A DNA stretch of 64,000 bases from Pantoea sp. Ap-967 (GTDB lineage: Bacteria > Pseudomonadota > Gammaproteobacteria > Pseudomonadales > Pseudomonadaceae): NCBI RefSeq assembly GCF_011752565.1, contig NZ_VWXK01000003.1:124001-188000 (forward strand), in the 5' to 3' direction. The notes under the pieces are model-generated. The model was not told the DNA's origin and ran no database searches. It saw only the letters and a program-made list of their open reading frames with translations. Numbering within the stretch: position 1 is the first letter of the stretch; each line of letters opens with the position of its first letter. Both the position numbers and the translations under genes were made by a program. Positions 1-8,297 of the stretch are shown piece by piece.

Positions 1-609
1 GAAAGCGGCCTGATCCTGGAAGTTGGCTCCTGGATCCTCGATGAGGCCTGCGATGCCTGCGCGCGCATGCTTGAAGACAAGCTGATCGATGCCGACGATT
101 TCAGCCTGTGCGTGAACATCAGCCCCCGGCAGTTCCGCCAGAACGATTTCGTCGAGCGGGTGCTGCGCAGCCTGGATGACTATCGCCTGCCGCGGCGCAT
201 GCTGAAGCTGGAAATTACCGAAGGCATCGTGATCCAGAACCTGGAAGACACCATCAGCAAGATGCGTGAGCTACAGGCCCACGGGGTGAGTTTCGCCATG
301 GATGATTTCGGCACCGGCTATTCGTCGCTGACGTACCTGAAGCGGTTGCCGGTGGATGCCTTGAAGATCGACCAGACGTTCGTGCGCGATGCGCCGGTCG
401 ACACCAACGATGCCGAGATCGTGCGCGCCATCGTGGCCATGGCCCGCAGCCTGGATTTGGCGGTGATTGCAGAAGGGGTGGAATTGACCGAGCAACTGGC
501 GTTTCTGGAGCGGCTGGGTTGCCACTTGTACCAGGGCTATTTGCACAGCAGGCCGCTGCCGTTGCCGGAATTTCGGCGCATGTTGCAGGAGGCGCCGGCG
601 GATTATTGA
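1..609 (+). CDS. EAL-domain protein, C-terminal part
   Basis: This is the 3' end of a gene that begins before the window; the frame is open from base 1 to a TGA at 607-609. The visible protein carries the second half of an EAL (cyclic-di-GMP phosphodiesterase) domain: the DDFGTGYSSL loop with the metal/catalytic acidic pair, the KIDQTFV strand and the AEGVE motif near the end. Proteins of this family hydrolyse c-di-GMP to pGpG when the full set of residues is present; the EAL signature itself lies upstream and cannot be checked. Many Pseudomonas members also have GGDEF or PAS domains in front. The internal ATG at 67 is not the start, since homology continues in frame before it. Confidence 0.9.
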   Translation, partial: ESGLILEVGSWILDEACDACARMLEDKLIDADDFSLCVNISPRQFRQNDFVERVLRSLDDYRLPRRMLKLEITEGIVIQNLEDTISKMRELQAHGVSFAMDDFGTGYSSLTYLKRLPVDALKIDQTFVRDAPVDTNDAEIVRAIVAMARSLDLAVIAEGVELTEQLAFLERLGCHLYQGYLHSRPLPLPEFRRMLQEAPADY

Positions 610-610
610 G

Positions 611-712
611 CGCCGCCGTGCGGCGGATCGCGAGCTGCGCTCGCTCCTACGGGGCCCATGGCTTCCTGGTAGGAGCGAGCGCCAGCTCGCGATCCGCCGC
701 AACGCGGCGGCG
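611..712. repeat. Inverted pair of extragenic palindromes (REP)
   Basis: Two copies of a GTAGGAGCGAGC...AGCTCGCGAT palindrome face each other between two convergent genes, flanked by a GCCGCCG/CGGCGGC arm. The same element recurs at 13629, 17001, 27742 and 39526. It probably acts as a transcript end or RNA stabiliser here. Confidence 0.85.
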
Positions 713-721
713 CTCAATCAA

Positions 722-1171
722 TCAATTGATCGCTGGCTTGTCGCCGTTGATCGGGATGCGCTTGGCCTTGGCCTCTTCCGGCACGATGCGCAGCAGGTCG
801 ATGCTGAGCAGGCCGTTGGCCAGGCCCGCCGACTTGACTTCGATGTGGTCAGCCAGGCGGAACGACAGCTTGAACGCGCGCTGGGCAATGCCCTGGTGCA
901 GGTAGGTCACTTCAGCGGCGGCGTTTTCGCGCTTGCCACCGATTACCGTCAGGACGCCTTTTTCGACTTGCAGGTCGAGGTCCTGTTCCTGGAAACCGGC
1001 TGCGGCAACCACGATGCGATAGTGGTCATCGCCATGTTTTTCCACGTTGTAGGGAGGGTAGCTGCTACCCGCCTCGTTACGTGCGGCGGATTCGAACAGG
1101 TCGTTGAAACGGTCGAAGCCCACGGAATGGCGGAACAGTGGAGCGAGGGAGAAAGCGCTGGTCATGGTCAT
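722..1171 (-). CDS. ibpA: Small heat shock protein IbpA (Hsp20)
   Basis: Cytoplasmic holdase chaperone that binds unfolding proteins during heat stress. The 149-residue protein has the short N-terminal arm (FRHSVGFDRFNDLFE), an alpha-crystallin domain at about residues 38-125, and the C-terminal I-x-I anchor (IPI, residues 139-141), all as in IbpA. It stands alone, with its own heat-shock promoter and a thermometer-like leader. The start is ambiguous: ATG at 1169-1171 is only 3 nt from the AGGAG, whereas the ATG two codons further in (1163-1165) lies 9 nt from it, so the true protein may be 147 residues. Confident of family and role. Confidence 0.95.
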   Translation of the reverse strand: MTMTSAFSLAPLFRHSVGFDRFNDLFESAARNEAGSSYPPYNVEKHGDDHYRIVVAAAGFQEQDLDLQVEKGVLTVIGGKRENAAAEVTYLHQGIAQRAFKLSFRLADHIEVKSAGLANGLLSIDLLRIVPEEAKAKRIPINGDKPAIN

Positions 1172-1228
1172 AAACTCCTGAGATTCAGCAAGTAAGTCAT
1201 TACGCGACCCGACTTCGGCATCGCGTAC
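1172..1228 (-). promoter_or_regulatory. ROSE-like RNA thermometer in the ibpA leader
   Basis: The ibpA leader is about 57 nt and ends ACTTGCTGAATCTCAGGAGT just before the start codon. The TTGCT segment can pair with the AGGAG ribosome site with a U.G and a G-G opposition and one unpaired base. That is the hallmark of the ROSE family, which occludes the ribosome site at low temperature. A further hairpin, GCGATGCCGAAGTCGGGTCGC, sits 5' of it. Pseudomonas ibpA leaders are known to carry such elements; the pairing here was drawn by hand. Confidence 0.75.
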
Positions 1229-1235
1229 TCAAGAG

Positions 1236-1261
1236 ATATGGCCGGGGGAGAGGCTTTCAAG
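1236..1261 (-). promoter_or_regulatory. Sigma-32 heat-shock promoter of ibpA
   Basis: Reading on the minus strand, CTTGAAA (1255-1261) is followed by 13 nt and CCATAT (1236-1241), a close match to the RpoH consensus. Transcription would start near 1229 and give the short thermometer leader. Confidence 0.8.
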
Positions 1262-1290
1262 GGGAGACAGAAAAATTTTTGATGCTGAGG

Positions 1291-1376
1291 GCCCTTTCGC
1301 GGGGCAAGCCCGCTCCTACAAGGGCGTCACGGGGACTGGAATGTGTGTAGGAGCGGGCTTGCCCCGCGAAGAGGCC
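1291..1376. repeat. Inverted pair of REP palindromes
   Basis: Two facing copies of the CTTTCGCGGGGCAAGCCCGC / GTAGGAGCGGGCTTGCCCCG element. They lie just after the dusC stop and upstream of ibpA. Confidence 0.85.
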
Positions 1377-1379
1377 AGA

Positions 1380-2351
1380 TCAGGCAACACAGGCTTCGAA
1401 GGAGATCGCATCAACCCCAAGCAACCGGCTGATCCGCGCGCAATCATCCTCACGCCGCAACTCAGCAAACAGCACCACCGCTTCGGGGTAACTGCGGGTC
1501 AGCATCGCCAGCCACTGCTTCATCCGCCCCGGGGCATAGCGCGGCGACAGCTTGGCCTGAGCCTGGCGCCAGAATTCGCGCAACAACGGCAACAAATCCT
1601 CCCAACCCAGCGGCTGGTAATCCCGCCCATCACGCGCCGCCGCGATCTGCAGGGCCAGGTCAGGCCGCGACACCAGGCCACGCCCAAGCATGATGTCCTC
1701 GGCACCACTGACCTCACAACAGCGCCGCCAGTCATCCACGGTCCAGATCTCGCCATTGGCGAACACCGGCACCCGCACCACATCCTGCACCCGCGCCACC
1801 CATTCCCAGTGTGCCGGTGGCTTGTAGCCCTCGACCTTGGTGCGCGCATGCACCACCAGGTGCGCCGAACCGCCCTCGGCCAGCGCCGTGGCGCAGTCCA
1901 GCGCGCCATCGGGGCTGTCGAAGCCCAGGCGCATCTTCGAGGTAACCGGAATATGCGCTGGCACCGCACGGCGCACCTCCTGCACGATGGCATGCAGCAG
2001 CTCGGGCTCCTTGAGCAGCACCGCCCCGCCCCTGGACTTGTTCACGGTCTTGGCCGGGCAGCCGAAGTTCAAGTCGATCACCGGAGCACCCAGCTCGCAG
2101 GCCAGCGCTGCGTTTTCCGCCAGGCACACTGGGTCCGAACCCAGCAGCTGCACGCGCATTGGCACGCCGGCGGCGGTACGCGCCCCCTGGCGCAACTCGG
2201 GTGCAAGCTTGTCGAACGAGGAAGCTGGCAGCAGGCGGTCGCACACGCGGATGAACTCGGTGACGCACCAATCGATGCCACCCACCCGGGTCAGTACGTC
2301 GCGCAGGATGTTGTCGACCAGCCCCTCCATGGGGGCCAGGGCAATTTGCAT
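1380..2351 (-). CDS. dusC: tRNA-dihydrouridine(16) synthase DusC
   Basis: FMN- and NADPH-dependent enzyme that reduces uridine to dihydrouridine in the tRNA D-loop. The 323-residue protein has the Dus start ([14 protein letters not shown]), the catalytic loop [17 protein letters not shown] with the acid Cys at residue 98 (the position it has in E. coli DusC), the SKMRLGF strand and the phosphate-binding NGEIW and [10 protein letters not shown] segments. The length matches the DusC subgroup rather than DusA or DusB. It is separated from the upstream thioesterase gene by 51 nt and may share its transcript. Confidence 0.93.
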   Translation of the reverse strand: MQIALAPMEGLVDNILRDVLTRVGGIDWCVTEFIRVCDRLLPASSFDKLAPELRQGARTAAGVPMRVQLLGSDPVCLAENAALACELGAPVIDLNFGCPAKTVNKSRGGAVLLKEPELLHAIVQEVRRAVPAHIPVTSKMRLGFDSPDGALDCATALAEGGSAHLVVHARTKVEGYKPPAHWEWVARVQDVVRVPVFANGEIWTVDDWRRCCEVSGAEDIMLGRGLVSRPDLALQIAAARDGRDYQPLGWEDLLPLLREFWRQAQAKLSPRYAPGRMKQWLAMLTRSYPEAVVLFAELRREDDCARISRLLGVDAISFEACVA

Positions 2352-2402
2352 AGCGGGGTCTCGGCGGAAAAAGCCGGCAGTCTAGCAAAAAACGCCGAGG
2401 TT

Positions 2403-2837
2403 TCAGGCGCCGATCAGCGCCGGGCCGTAACCTTCGATGAACTCCGCCGGCATACGCCTTGGCTTGCCGCTGGACAGCTCGATGCAAGCGAAGGTGGTTT
2501 GCGCCCGCAACAGGGTCACGCCATCGCTGGGGCGCTTGAGCTGAAAGCGCCGGGTCATGCGCAGGCGCTGGTCCCAGTCGATGATCCAGGTGGCCAGTTG
2601 CAGCTCGTCATCCTCGTAGGCTGCCGCGAGGTAGTCGATTTCGTGGCGCACTACCGCCATGGCCCGGTCCAGGCGCCGGTATTCGGCCAGGTCCAGCCCC
2701 AGGCGCTGGGAATGGCGCCAGGCGCAGCGCTCCAGCCAGGTCACGTAGACCGCGTTGTTGGCGTGGCCGAGGCCGTCGATGTCTTCACTGCCCACGCGCA
2801 GGTCGATGATGAATGGCGTTGCCAGGTCCCAGCTCAT
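2403..2837 (-). CDS. Acyl-CoA thioesterase, 4-hydroxybenzoyl-CoA type
   Basis: Hot-dog fold thioesterase of about 144 residues. The 4HBT signature is visible near the N-terminus (DIDGLGHANNAVYVTWLE; Asp21, His25, Asn27-28), followed by the VRHEIDYLAAAYEDDELQ strand. Such proteins hydrolyse acyl-CoA thioesters; the substrate cannot be told from sequence. The ATG at 2835-2837 has GGAG 5 nt upstream and is preferred over the GTG two codons earlier. Same strand as dusC, 51 nt away. Confidence 0.85.
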   Translation of the reverse strand: MSWDLATPFIIDLRVGSEDIDGLGHANNAVYVTWLERCAWRHSQRLGLDLAEYRRLDRAMAVVRHEIDYLAAAYEDDELQLATWIIDWDQRLRMTRRFQLKRPSDGVTLLRAQTTFACIELSSGKPRRMPAEFIEGYGPALIGA

Positions 2838-2880
2838 GCACACTCCTTGAGATCAATTCCGAATGGCCGGGGTGCCTTGC

Positions 2881-2955
2881 CCCTTTCGCGGGGCAAGCCC
2901 GCTCCTACAGGGATGCACACCGTCCTGTAGGAGCGGCCTTGTGCCGCGAAAGGGC
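2881..2955. repeat. Inverted pair of REP palindromes
   Basis: One arm has the usual GGGGCAAGCCCGCTCCTACA; the other is the GTAGGAGCGGCCTTGTGCCG variant. The pair is therefore a hybrid of two subtypes. Confidence 0.8.
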
Positions 2956-2994
2956 TGCACAGCAGCCCCAAAGTTCCCCGAGTGTAATGGATGC

Positions 2995-3828
2995 TCAAGC
3001 GCTTTGCCGCGCTGGCTCACTGGCGCGGCTAAGCAACTCCAGCACCGCCTCGCTCAGGCGCGGGTCGGCCAGCACGCGCTGGTGGCCGCCCTCCTGCAAC
3101 AGCAGCAGGCGGCTGTCGAACCAGGCCTTGTGGATGGCCTGGGCCTCGCTGGCGGGCACCAGGGCATCATCGGCGGCATGCACCACCAAGCCCGGCAGTT
3201 CCAGCTGGTAACCACTGACATCCAGGCGGGCAATCTGCATGCCCACGTCGCGCTCTACCTGGCGAATGAACGCCGCCCTGGCGCGGGCTGGCAAGCCCAG
3301 GTGCCGGGCAAAGCCGCGTAGCACGCCAAGCAGTTGCGCGGGTGCGGCAATGCTGACCGCAGCTTCGGCGCGCAAGCCCATCTGCAGCGCCAGCAGCACG
3401 CTGGCGCCGCCCATCGAGTGGCCGATCACCGCGCGCAGCGGCGGCAGTTCGGCGGCGGCCTCCAGCAGCGCCCGGGCAAACAGCACCACATGGGCCTGCT
3501 GCCCCGGTGAACGGCCATGGGCCGGCCCTTCCAGCGATACCACCGTGTGCCCCGCCTGCACCAGGGTTTCGATCAGTGCGGCGAACTGGGTAGGGCGCCC
3601 TTCCCAACCGTGCATCAACAACACGGTTGGCCCCTTGCCCCAGCGCAGCGCCGACAGGCCAAAGCGCAGGGTGATGCGCTCGGCGCTGGCCAGCAGCGGC
3701 AGTTCCCATTGCCTGGGCGGCAAGTTGCGCGGGGTCATGAAGGCGCGGCGCATCTTGCCGGCAATATGTTCAGGGACCAGGTGGCCGAGGGTGCCGTTGA
3801 CACCGCGAATCCAGCTCAGGGTTGTCAT
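2995..3828 (-). CDS. Alpha/beta hydrolase
   Basis: A 277-residue serine hydrolase. Visible parts are the oxyanion-side HGWEGRP loop, the nucleophile elbow GHSMGG, the acid loop HAADDALVP and a catalytic His in EGGHQRVL, so all three members of a triad are present. The fold is that of esterases and lipases; no signal peptide is evident and the substrate is unknown. The stop is separated from the REP pair by about 40 nt. The gene follows the TetR gene with 24 nt between them, which suggests that the regulator and hydrolase share a transcript and that the regulator responds to a related small molecule. Confidence 0.85.
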   Translation of the reverse strand: MTTLSWIRGVNGTLGHLVPEHIAGKMRRAFMTPRNLPPRQWELPLLASAERITLRFGLSALRWGKGPTVLLMHGWEGRPTQFAALIETLVQAGHTVVSLEGPAHGRSPGQQAHVVLFARALLEAAAELPPLRAVIGHSMGGASVLLALQMGLRAEAAVSIAAPAQLLGVLRGFARHLGLPARARAAFIRQVERDVGMQIARLDVSGYQLELPGLVVHAADDALVPASEAQAIHKAWFDSRLLLLQEGGHQRVLADPRLSEAVLELLSRASEPARQSA

Positions 3829-3852
3829 CGCCTTGCTCCAGGTTCGAAAGGG

Positions 3853-4392
3853 TTAGATCACCGCCGATTTGGCGGCACGCAAGATGCGGTCAGACAACTC
3901 GCCCGTGCCCAGGGCCCGCGCCAAGGCCAGGCCACCGATCATCAGGGCCAGGTCTGCCAAGGCTTTGTCGGCGTCTTCCGGGCGGTCGACCATGGCCGCG
4001 GTCATCAGCTCGATATGCTCGGCCAACACCTCGCGAAAGGCCTCGGGCAGGCGCTGCATTTCGCCGAGCGCGTTGGGCAGCGGGCAGGCATGCACTTCGG
4101 CATCGCGGTGCTTGCGCGACAGGTAGAAGGCGCTCGCCAAGGCGCGGCGCCCCTCGCCGTCCAGGCTGGGGTCGACTTGGGCGAGCAATGCCCGCCGTTC
4201 GCACAGCAGCTGGTTGAAGGCTTCGAGCATCAACTCGTCCTTGCTGTCGAAGTGTGCGTAGAAGCCGCCGACCGTCAGGCCCGCTGCGCCCATCACCTGG
4301 CTGACGCTGGGCTCGGCCGGGCCGTGCTGAATCAAGGCACTGCGGGCCGCTTCGAGGATGCGTTCGCGGGTTTTGCTTTTCTTGTCGCTCAT
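3853..4392 (-). CDS. TetR-family regulator
   Basis: A 179-residue regulator. The N-terminal DNA-binding domain has the TetR helix-turn-helix (SVSQVMGAAGLTVGGFYAHF, residues about 30-50), preceded by RERILEAARSALIQHG. The C-terminal ligand domain resembles those of regulators of hydrolases and oxidoreductases. The ATG at 4390-4392 gives MSDKKSKTRERIL and is preferred over a GTG four codons upstream. It lies first in a likely two-gene unit with the hydrolase. A perfect 12-bp inverted repeat sits 18 bp upstream and is a good candidate for its own operator. Confidence 0.88.
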   Translation of the reverse strand: MSDKKSKTRERILEAARSALIQHGPAEPSVSQVMGAAGLTVGGFYAHFDSKDELMLEAFNQLLCERRALLAQVDPSLDGEGRRALASAFYLSRKHRDAEVHACPLPNALGEMQRLPEAFREVLAEHIELMTAAMVDRPEDADKALADLALMIGGLALARALGTGELSDRILRAAKSAVI

Positions 4393-4409
4393 GCGCCGGC
4401 TCACCGAAC

Positions 4410-4447
4410 AAAATATGATGATCGAAATATTATTCTCATCATATTTT
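4410..4447. promoter_or_regulatory. Perfect inverted repeat, probable TetR operator
   Basis: AAAATATGATGA (4410-4421) and its exact reverse complement TCATCATATTTT (4436-4447) are separated by 14 bp. The site is strongly AT-rich in a GC-rich genome and lies directly upstream of the TetR gene, where it would overlap the promoter. Autoregulation is inferred from position. Confidence 0.65.
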
Positions 4448-4501
4448 TAAGCAAGCAAAATCGGCTGCCGCTTGTCGGCACCGAAATAATGGGGAGGGGA
4501 G

Positions 4502-4539
4502 AAAAACAAAAGGCCCATTCAATAAGCGAATGAGCCTTT
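4502..4539 (-). terminator. Intrinsic terminator of the Ala/Glu tRNA operon
   Basis: On the minus strand, a 12-bp stem with one mismatch (AAAGGCTCATTC / GAATGGGCCTTT) and a 7-nt loop is followed by TTGTTTTT. It lies 28 nt after the last tRNA-Glu. Confidence 0.85.
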
Positions 4540-4566
4540 AAAGTCCCGCAAAACGCGGGTAAACGT

Positions 4567-4642
4567 GGCGTCCCCTAGGGGACTCGAACCCCTGTTACCG
4601 CCGTGAAAGGGCGGTGTCCTAGGCCACTAGACGAAGGGGACG
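4567..4642 (-). tRNA. tRNA-Glu(TTC), copy 1
   Basis: 76-nt cloverleaf with encoded CCA. Acceptor GTCCCCT/AGGGGAC, anticodon loop CTTTCAC with TTC. Last gene of the six-tRNA operon. Confidence 0.97.
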
Positions 4643-4683
4643 TAACCTTCGCGAAGATTCACAAACGTGAACCCTGGCAGAAT

Positions 4684-4759
4684 TGGTGGAGCTAAGCGGG
4701 ATCGAACCGCTGACCTCCTGCATGCCATGCAGGCGCTCTCCCAGCTGAGCTATAGCCCC
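4684..4759 (-). tRNA. tRNA-Ala(GGC), copy 1
   Basis: 76 nt with encoded CCA. Acceptor GGGGCTA/TAGCTCC with anticodon stem CCTGC/GCAGG and loop ATGGCAT, so anticodon GGC. Confidence 0.97.
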
Positions 4760-4811
4760 AGATTTTTAGCCTCGCGGCCCAGCGACAGTATAACCATCAC
4801 TTGTGTGAAAC

Positions 4812-4887
4812 TGGCGTCCCCTAGGGGACTCGAACCCCTGTTACCGCCGTGAAAGGGCGGTGTCCTAGGCCACTAGACGAAGGGGAC
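4812..4887 (-). tRNA. tRNA-Glu(TTC), copy 2
   Basis: Identical in sequence to the copy at 4567, including the encoded CCA. Confidence 0.97.
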
Positions 4888-4929
4888 ATAACCTTCGTGC
4901 CGACCCGCTTTCGCGAATCGCGGCAAAAT

Positions 4930-5005
4930 TGGTGGAGCTAAGCGGGATCGAACCGCTGACCTCCTGCATGCCATGCAGGCGCTCTCCCAGCTGAGCTATA
5001 GCCCC
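4930..5005 (-). tRNA. tRNA-Ala(GGC), copy 2
   Basis: Identical to the copy at 4684. The spacer upstream of it (ATTTTTAGCCTCGCGGCCCA read on the plus strand after the gene) is also repeated after copy 1, which points to recent tandem duplication. Confidence 0.97.
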
Positions 5006-5058
5006 GGATTTTTAGCCTCGCGGCCCAGCGACATTCTGAAACATCGCTTGTGTAAAAC

Positions 5059-5134
5059 TGGCGTCCCCTAGGGGACTCGAACCCCTGTTACCGCCGTGAA
5101 AGGGCGGTGTCCTAGGCCACTAGACGAAGGGGAC
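5059..5134 (-). tRNA. tRNA-Glu(TTC), copy 3
   Basis: Identical to the other Glu copies; 76 nt with encoded CCA. Confidence 0.97.
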
Positions 5135-5206
5135 GAACCTTCTTACCTTCAAGACCCGGTTGCTGGACCCGGTCTTGCTTGGCAGCCTTGGCTGCTAAGC
5201 GGAATT

Positions 5207-5282
5207 TGGTGGAGCTAAGCGGGATCGAACCGCTGACCTCCTGCATGCCATGCAGGCGCTCTCCCAGCTGAGCTATAGCCCC
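5207..5282 (-). tRNA. tRNA-Ala(GGC), copy 3
   Basis: First gene of the operon and identical to the other Ala copies. A strong promoter lies about 75 nt upstream. Confidence 0.97.
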
Positions 5283-5357
5283 ACAATGTCGCGTTGAACT
5301 GAAGCGCTGGCTGGGTGCCTGGCGTTTCGTTTTCGTTCATCGCTGTGGACGGGGCGC

Positions 5358-5386
5358 ATATTAAGATCGGATTGCAGGGCTGTCAA
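5358..5386 (-). promoter_or_regulatory. Promoter of the Ala/Glu tRNA operon
   Basis: Minus strand: TTGACA (5381-5386), a 17-bp spacer, TAATAT (5358-5363), then a GC-rich discriminator GCGCCCC. This is a near-consensus sigma-70 promoter with the discriminator expected for stringent control of stable RNA. Confidence 0.85.
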
Positions 5387-5469
5387 ACTAAATTTTGAAA
5401 ATATTCAAATTTTTTTTCACAGATAACAAACACTTACCGCCCTGCCCCGCTGAATCGGAGTGCTGACCC

Positions 5470-5590
5470 CTTGTAGGAGCGGCCTTGTGCCGCGAATGGA
5501 CCGCAAAGCGGTCCCAGCCTTTCTTGCACTGACGCTCAAAGGGCGGGACCGCGGTGCGGTCCATTCGCGGCACAAGGCCGCTCCTACAAG
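5470..5590. repeat. Long double palindrome built from REP variants
   Basis: A 121-bp inverted repeat. The outer arms are CTTGTAGGAGCGGCCTTGTG and its complement; the inner arms continue through CGAATGGACCGC. It lies between gltX and the tRNA promoter. Together with that promoter it accounts for most of the 334-bp gap 5283-5616, where no gene was found. Confidence 0.85.
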
Positions 5591-5616
5591 GAACACCTCT
5601 TGCCGCCGGAAACCTG

Positions 5617-7098
5617 TCAGGCGATGTTCGCCAGCAGCTTTTCCCATTCCTTGTTTTCTTTCTTCGACACGCCACCCAGCAGGTCCAATGCCTGGCGCAG
5701 GCGATAGCGGGTCAGGTCCGGGCCGAGGATTTCCATGGCATCGAGTACCGACACCGAGCTGGCCTGGCCGCTGATGGCCGCGAACATCAGCGGCATGGCG
5801 TCACGCAGCTTCAGCTCCAGGGCATCGACCACCGCCTGGATGCAACCGGTGATACGGTCCTTTTCCCACTGCCGCAGGCTTTCCAGTTTCCACAGGATCA
5901 ACTGCATCACCTGGCGCACCTGGTCGGCCGAGAGCTTCTTGCTCTCGAACAACTTGGCGTCGAGCTTGAGCGCGCCTTCGAAGAAGAACCCGCCCAGCGG
6001 GGCGATCTGGCTGAAGGTTTCCACCCGGCCCTGCACATGGGGCGCGATCTTCATCATGTAGTCGCTGTTGAATGCCCACTTCTGCACGCGCGCGGCGAAT
6101 TCCTGCACCGGCAGTTCGCGCAGCCACTGGCCGTTGAGCCACGACAGTTTCTCGATGTCGAAGATCGGGCCGCCCAGGGAAATGCGCGACAGGTCGAAGT
6201 GCTCGACCATTTCGGCCAACGAGAACTTCTCGCGCTCGTCCGGCATCGACCAGCCCATGCGGCCCAGGTAGTTGAGCATGGCCTCGGGCATGAAGCCCAT
6301 GCGCTCGTAGAACGTCACCGAGGTGGGGTTCTTGCGCTTGGACAGCTTGGACTTGTCGGGGTTACGCAGCAGCGGCATGTAGCACAGCTTGGGCTGCTCC
6401 CAACCGAAGTACTCGTACAGCTTGATCAGCTTGGGCGCCGAGGGCAGCCACTCTTCGCCACGCAGTACGTGGGTAATGCCCATCAGGTGGTCATCGACGA
6501 CGTTGGCCAGGAAGTACGTGGGCAGGCCGTCGTTCTTCATCAGCACCTGCATGTCCATGCGGTCCCACGGGATCTCGACGTCGCCACGGAGCATGTCCGG
6601 CACCACGCAGATGCCCTCGCTCGGCACCTTCATGCGGATCACGTGGGGCTCACCGGCCGCCAGGCGGCGCTGCACTTCCTCGTCGCTCAGCAGCAGCGCG
6701 CGGCCGTCGTAGCGAGGCGTTTCGCCACGGGCCATTTGCTCGGCGCGCATCTGCTCCAGCTCTTCGGCGGTGCAGAAGCAGTAGAAGGCGTGGCCGGCGT
6801 CGACCAGTTCCTTGGCGTACTTGGCGTAGATGTCGCCACGCTCGCTCTGCCGGTAAGGGCCGTGCGGGCCGCCGACATCCGGGCCTTCGTTCCATTCGAT
6901 GCCCAGCCAGCGCAGGGCATCGAAGATCTGTTGCTCCGACTCGCGCGTGGAGCGCAGTTGGTCGGTGTCTTCGATGCGCAGGATGAACTCACCGCCGTGC
7001 TGCTTGGCGAAGCAGTAGTTGAACAGGGCGATGTAGGCGGTGCCGACATGGGGGTCGCCAGTGGGCGATGGCGCGATACGCGTGCGAACGGTGGTCAT
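5617..7098 (-). CDS. gltX: Glutamyl-tRNA synthetase
   Basis: Class I aminoacyl-tRNA synthetase that charges tRNA-Glu. The 493-residue protein has the HIGH-type signature at residues 17-20 (HVGT in [14 protein letters not shown]), the KMSKS-type loop at 251-255 (KLSKR) and the helical anticodon-binding half after it, at the normal full length. ATG at 7096-7098 gives the conserved [14 protein letters not shown] start; the open frame upstream lacks homology. A Cys-x-Cys pair (CFC, residues 107-109) is visible, but the rest of a zinc site was not verified. The gene reads toward the tRNA-Glu operon that supplies its substrate, 334 bp away. Confidence 0.97.
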   Translation of the reverse strand: MTTVRTRIAPSPTGDPHVGTAYIALFNYCFAKQHGGEFILRIEDTDQLRSTRESEQQIFDALRWLGIEWNEGPDVGGPHGPYRQSERGDIYAKYAKELVDAGHAFYCFCTAEELEQMRAEQMARGETPRYDGRALLLSDEEVQRRLAAGEPHVIRMKVPSEGICVVPDMLRGDVEIPWDRMDMQVLMKNDGLPTYFLANVVDDHLMGITHVLRGEEWLPSAPKLIKLYEYFGWEQPKLCYMPLLRNPDKSKLSKRKNPTSVTFYERMGFMPEAMLNYLGRMGWSMPDEREKFSLAEMVEHFDLSRISLGGPIFDIEKLSWLNGQWLRELPVQEFAARVQKWAFNSDYMMKIAPHVQGRVETFSQIAPLGGFFFEGALKLDAKLFESKKLSADQVRQVMQLILWKLESLRQWEKDRITGCIQAVVDALELKLRDAMPLMFAAISGQASSVSVLDAMEILGPDLTRYRLRQALDLLGGVSKKENKEWEKLLANIA

Positions 7099-7241
7099 GG
7101 AGAGTCTCGAACGAAAGATGAAACAAAGGCGGGATGTTAGCAGGGAGCGGGCACCGGGCTCCAGCAATGGCGCGAACGACACTTGTCGGCTGGCCATGTG
7201 CCGCTGTTAAATTCGCTTACATTTCTGGAACGATAGTCCCC

Positions 7242-8297
7242 ATGCCTGCTCAACTCAAACGCCGCCTGGCGATCTTCTTCACCCTGGTGGCCATCATCGC
7301 CCTGGCCTTCCTGGCCGAATGGTATTTCAAGGGTCGGTTCTACGAGAGCACCGACAACGCCTACGTGCAGGGTGAAATCACCCGCATTTCCAGCCAGCTC
7401 GGCGCACGCATCGACGAGGTGCGGGTCGACGACAACCAGCACGTCAACCAAGGTGACCTGCTGGTGCGCCTGGAGGCCGCCGATTTCGAGCTGGCGGTGC
7501 AACGCGCCCACGCCGCCCTGGCCACCCGTGAAGCGGAATATGCCCAGGCGCAGAGCCGCCTGACCCAGCAGGGCAGCCTGATTGCCGCAGGCCAGGCCCA
7601 GGTGGCGGCCAACCAGGCCACCTTCGACCGCTCACGCCTGGACCTCAGCCGCGCGGAAAAACTGCGCAAGCCCGGTTTCGTCTCCGAAGAGCGGGTTACC
7701 ACGCTCTCGGCAGACAGCCACGTGGCCGGCTCCCAGGTGGACAAGGCCCGCGCCGACCTGCAAAGCCAGCGCCAGCAGGTCACGGCCTTGAACGCCGAGC
7801 TCAAGCGCCTCGATGCGCAGATCGCCAATGCCCGTGCCGACCTGGCCCAGGCCGAGCTGAACCTGACCCGCTGCGAGGTTCGCGCCCCACTGAGCGGCAC
7901 CATCGGCCAGCGCAGCGCGCGCAATGGCCAGGTGGTGCAGGCCGGTGCCTACTTGTTGTCGATCGTGCCCGACGAGAACATCTGGGTGCAGGCCAACTTC
8001 AAGGAAACCCAGATCGGCCGCATGCAGCCTGGCCAGCGCGCCGAGCTGGTGTTCGACAGTTACCCCGACACGCCAATCGAAGGCCGGGTGGAAAGCCTGT
8101 TCGCCGCCTCCGGCGCGCAGTTCAGCCTGCTGCCGCCGGACAACGCCACCGGCAACTTCACCAAGGTGGTCCAGCGCATTCCGGTGAAACTGACGTTTGC
8201 CGCCGACAACCCGCTGCACGGGCGCATCCGCCCCGGCATGTCGGTCACTGCCACCGTCGACTTGCGCCGCGAAGACGAAGGCCACGATGGCCGGTGA
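7242..8297 (+). CDS. Membrane fusion protein, HlyD/EmrA type
   Basis: Periplasmic adaptor of a multidrug or acid efflux pump, anchored in the inner membrane. The 351-residue protein has one N-terminal membrane helix (about 8-27), the YESTDNAYVQGE strand typical of EmrA, a biotinyl-lipoyl-like first half (VDDNQHVNQGDLLVRLE), a long alpha-helical hairpin at about 75-190 and the second lipoyl half with RAPLSGTIGQRSARNGQVV. ATG 7242 gives the family start; 36 codons of open frame upstream are unsupported. Overlaps the MFS gene by 11 nt, so the two are co-translated. No outer-membrane factor gene lies nearby; one encoded elsewhere presumably completes the pump. Confidence 0.92.
   Translation: MPAQLKRRLAIFFTLVAIIALAFLAEWYFKGRFYESTDNAYVQGEITRISSQLGARIDEVRVDDNQHVNQGDLLVRLEAADFELAVQRAHAALATREAEYAQAQSRLTQQGSLIAAGQAQVAANQATFDRSRLDLSRAEKLRKPGFVSEERVTTLSADSHVAGSQVDKARADLQSQRQQVTALNAELKRLDAQIANARADLAQAELNLTRCEVRAPLSGTIGQRSARNGQVVQAGAYLLSIVPDENIWVQANFKETQIGRMQPGQRAELVFDSYPDTPIEGRVESLFAASGAQFSLLPPDNATGNFTKVVQRIPVKLTFAADNPLHGRIRPGMSVTATVDLRREDEGHDGR

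Noticed and set aside
1341..2930. 529-residue plus-strand frame over dusC and the thioesterase
   Set aside because: Antisense of two well-supported genes and begins inside a REP element.
4567..5282. Regular repeats resembling a CRISPR or ribosomal spacer array
   Set aside because: Each unit folds as a complete tRNA with CCA.
5388..5774. Small frames around the 5470-5590 palindrome
   Set aside because: They translate REP DNA on both strands and have no independent support.
7099..7197. N-terminal extension of gltX to 526 residues
   Set aside because: The family start [14 protein letters not shown] is at 7098; the extension lies in the divergent promoter region of the efflux pair.
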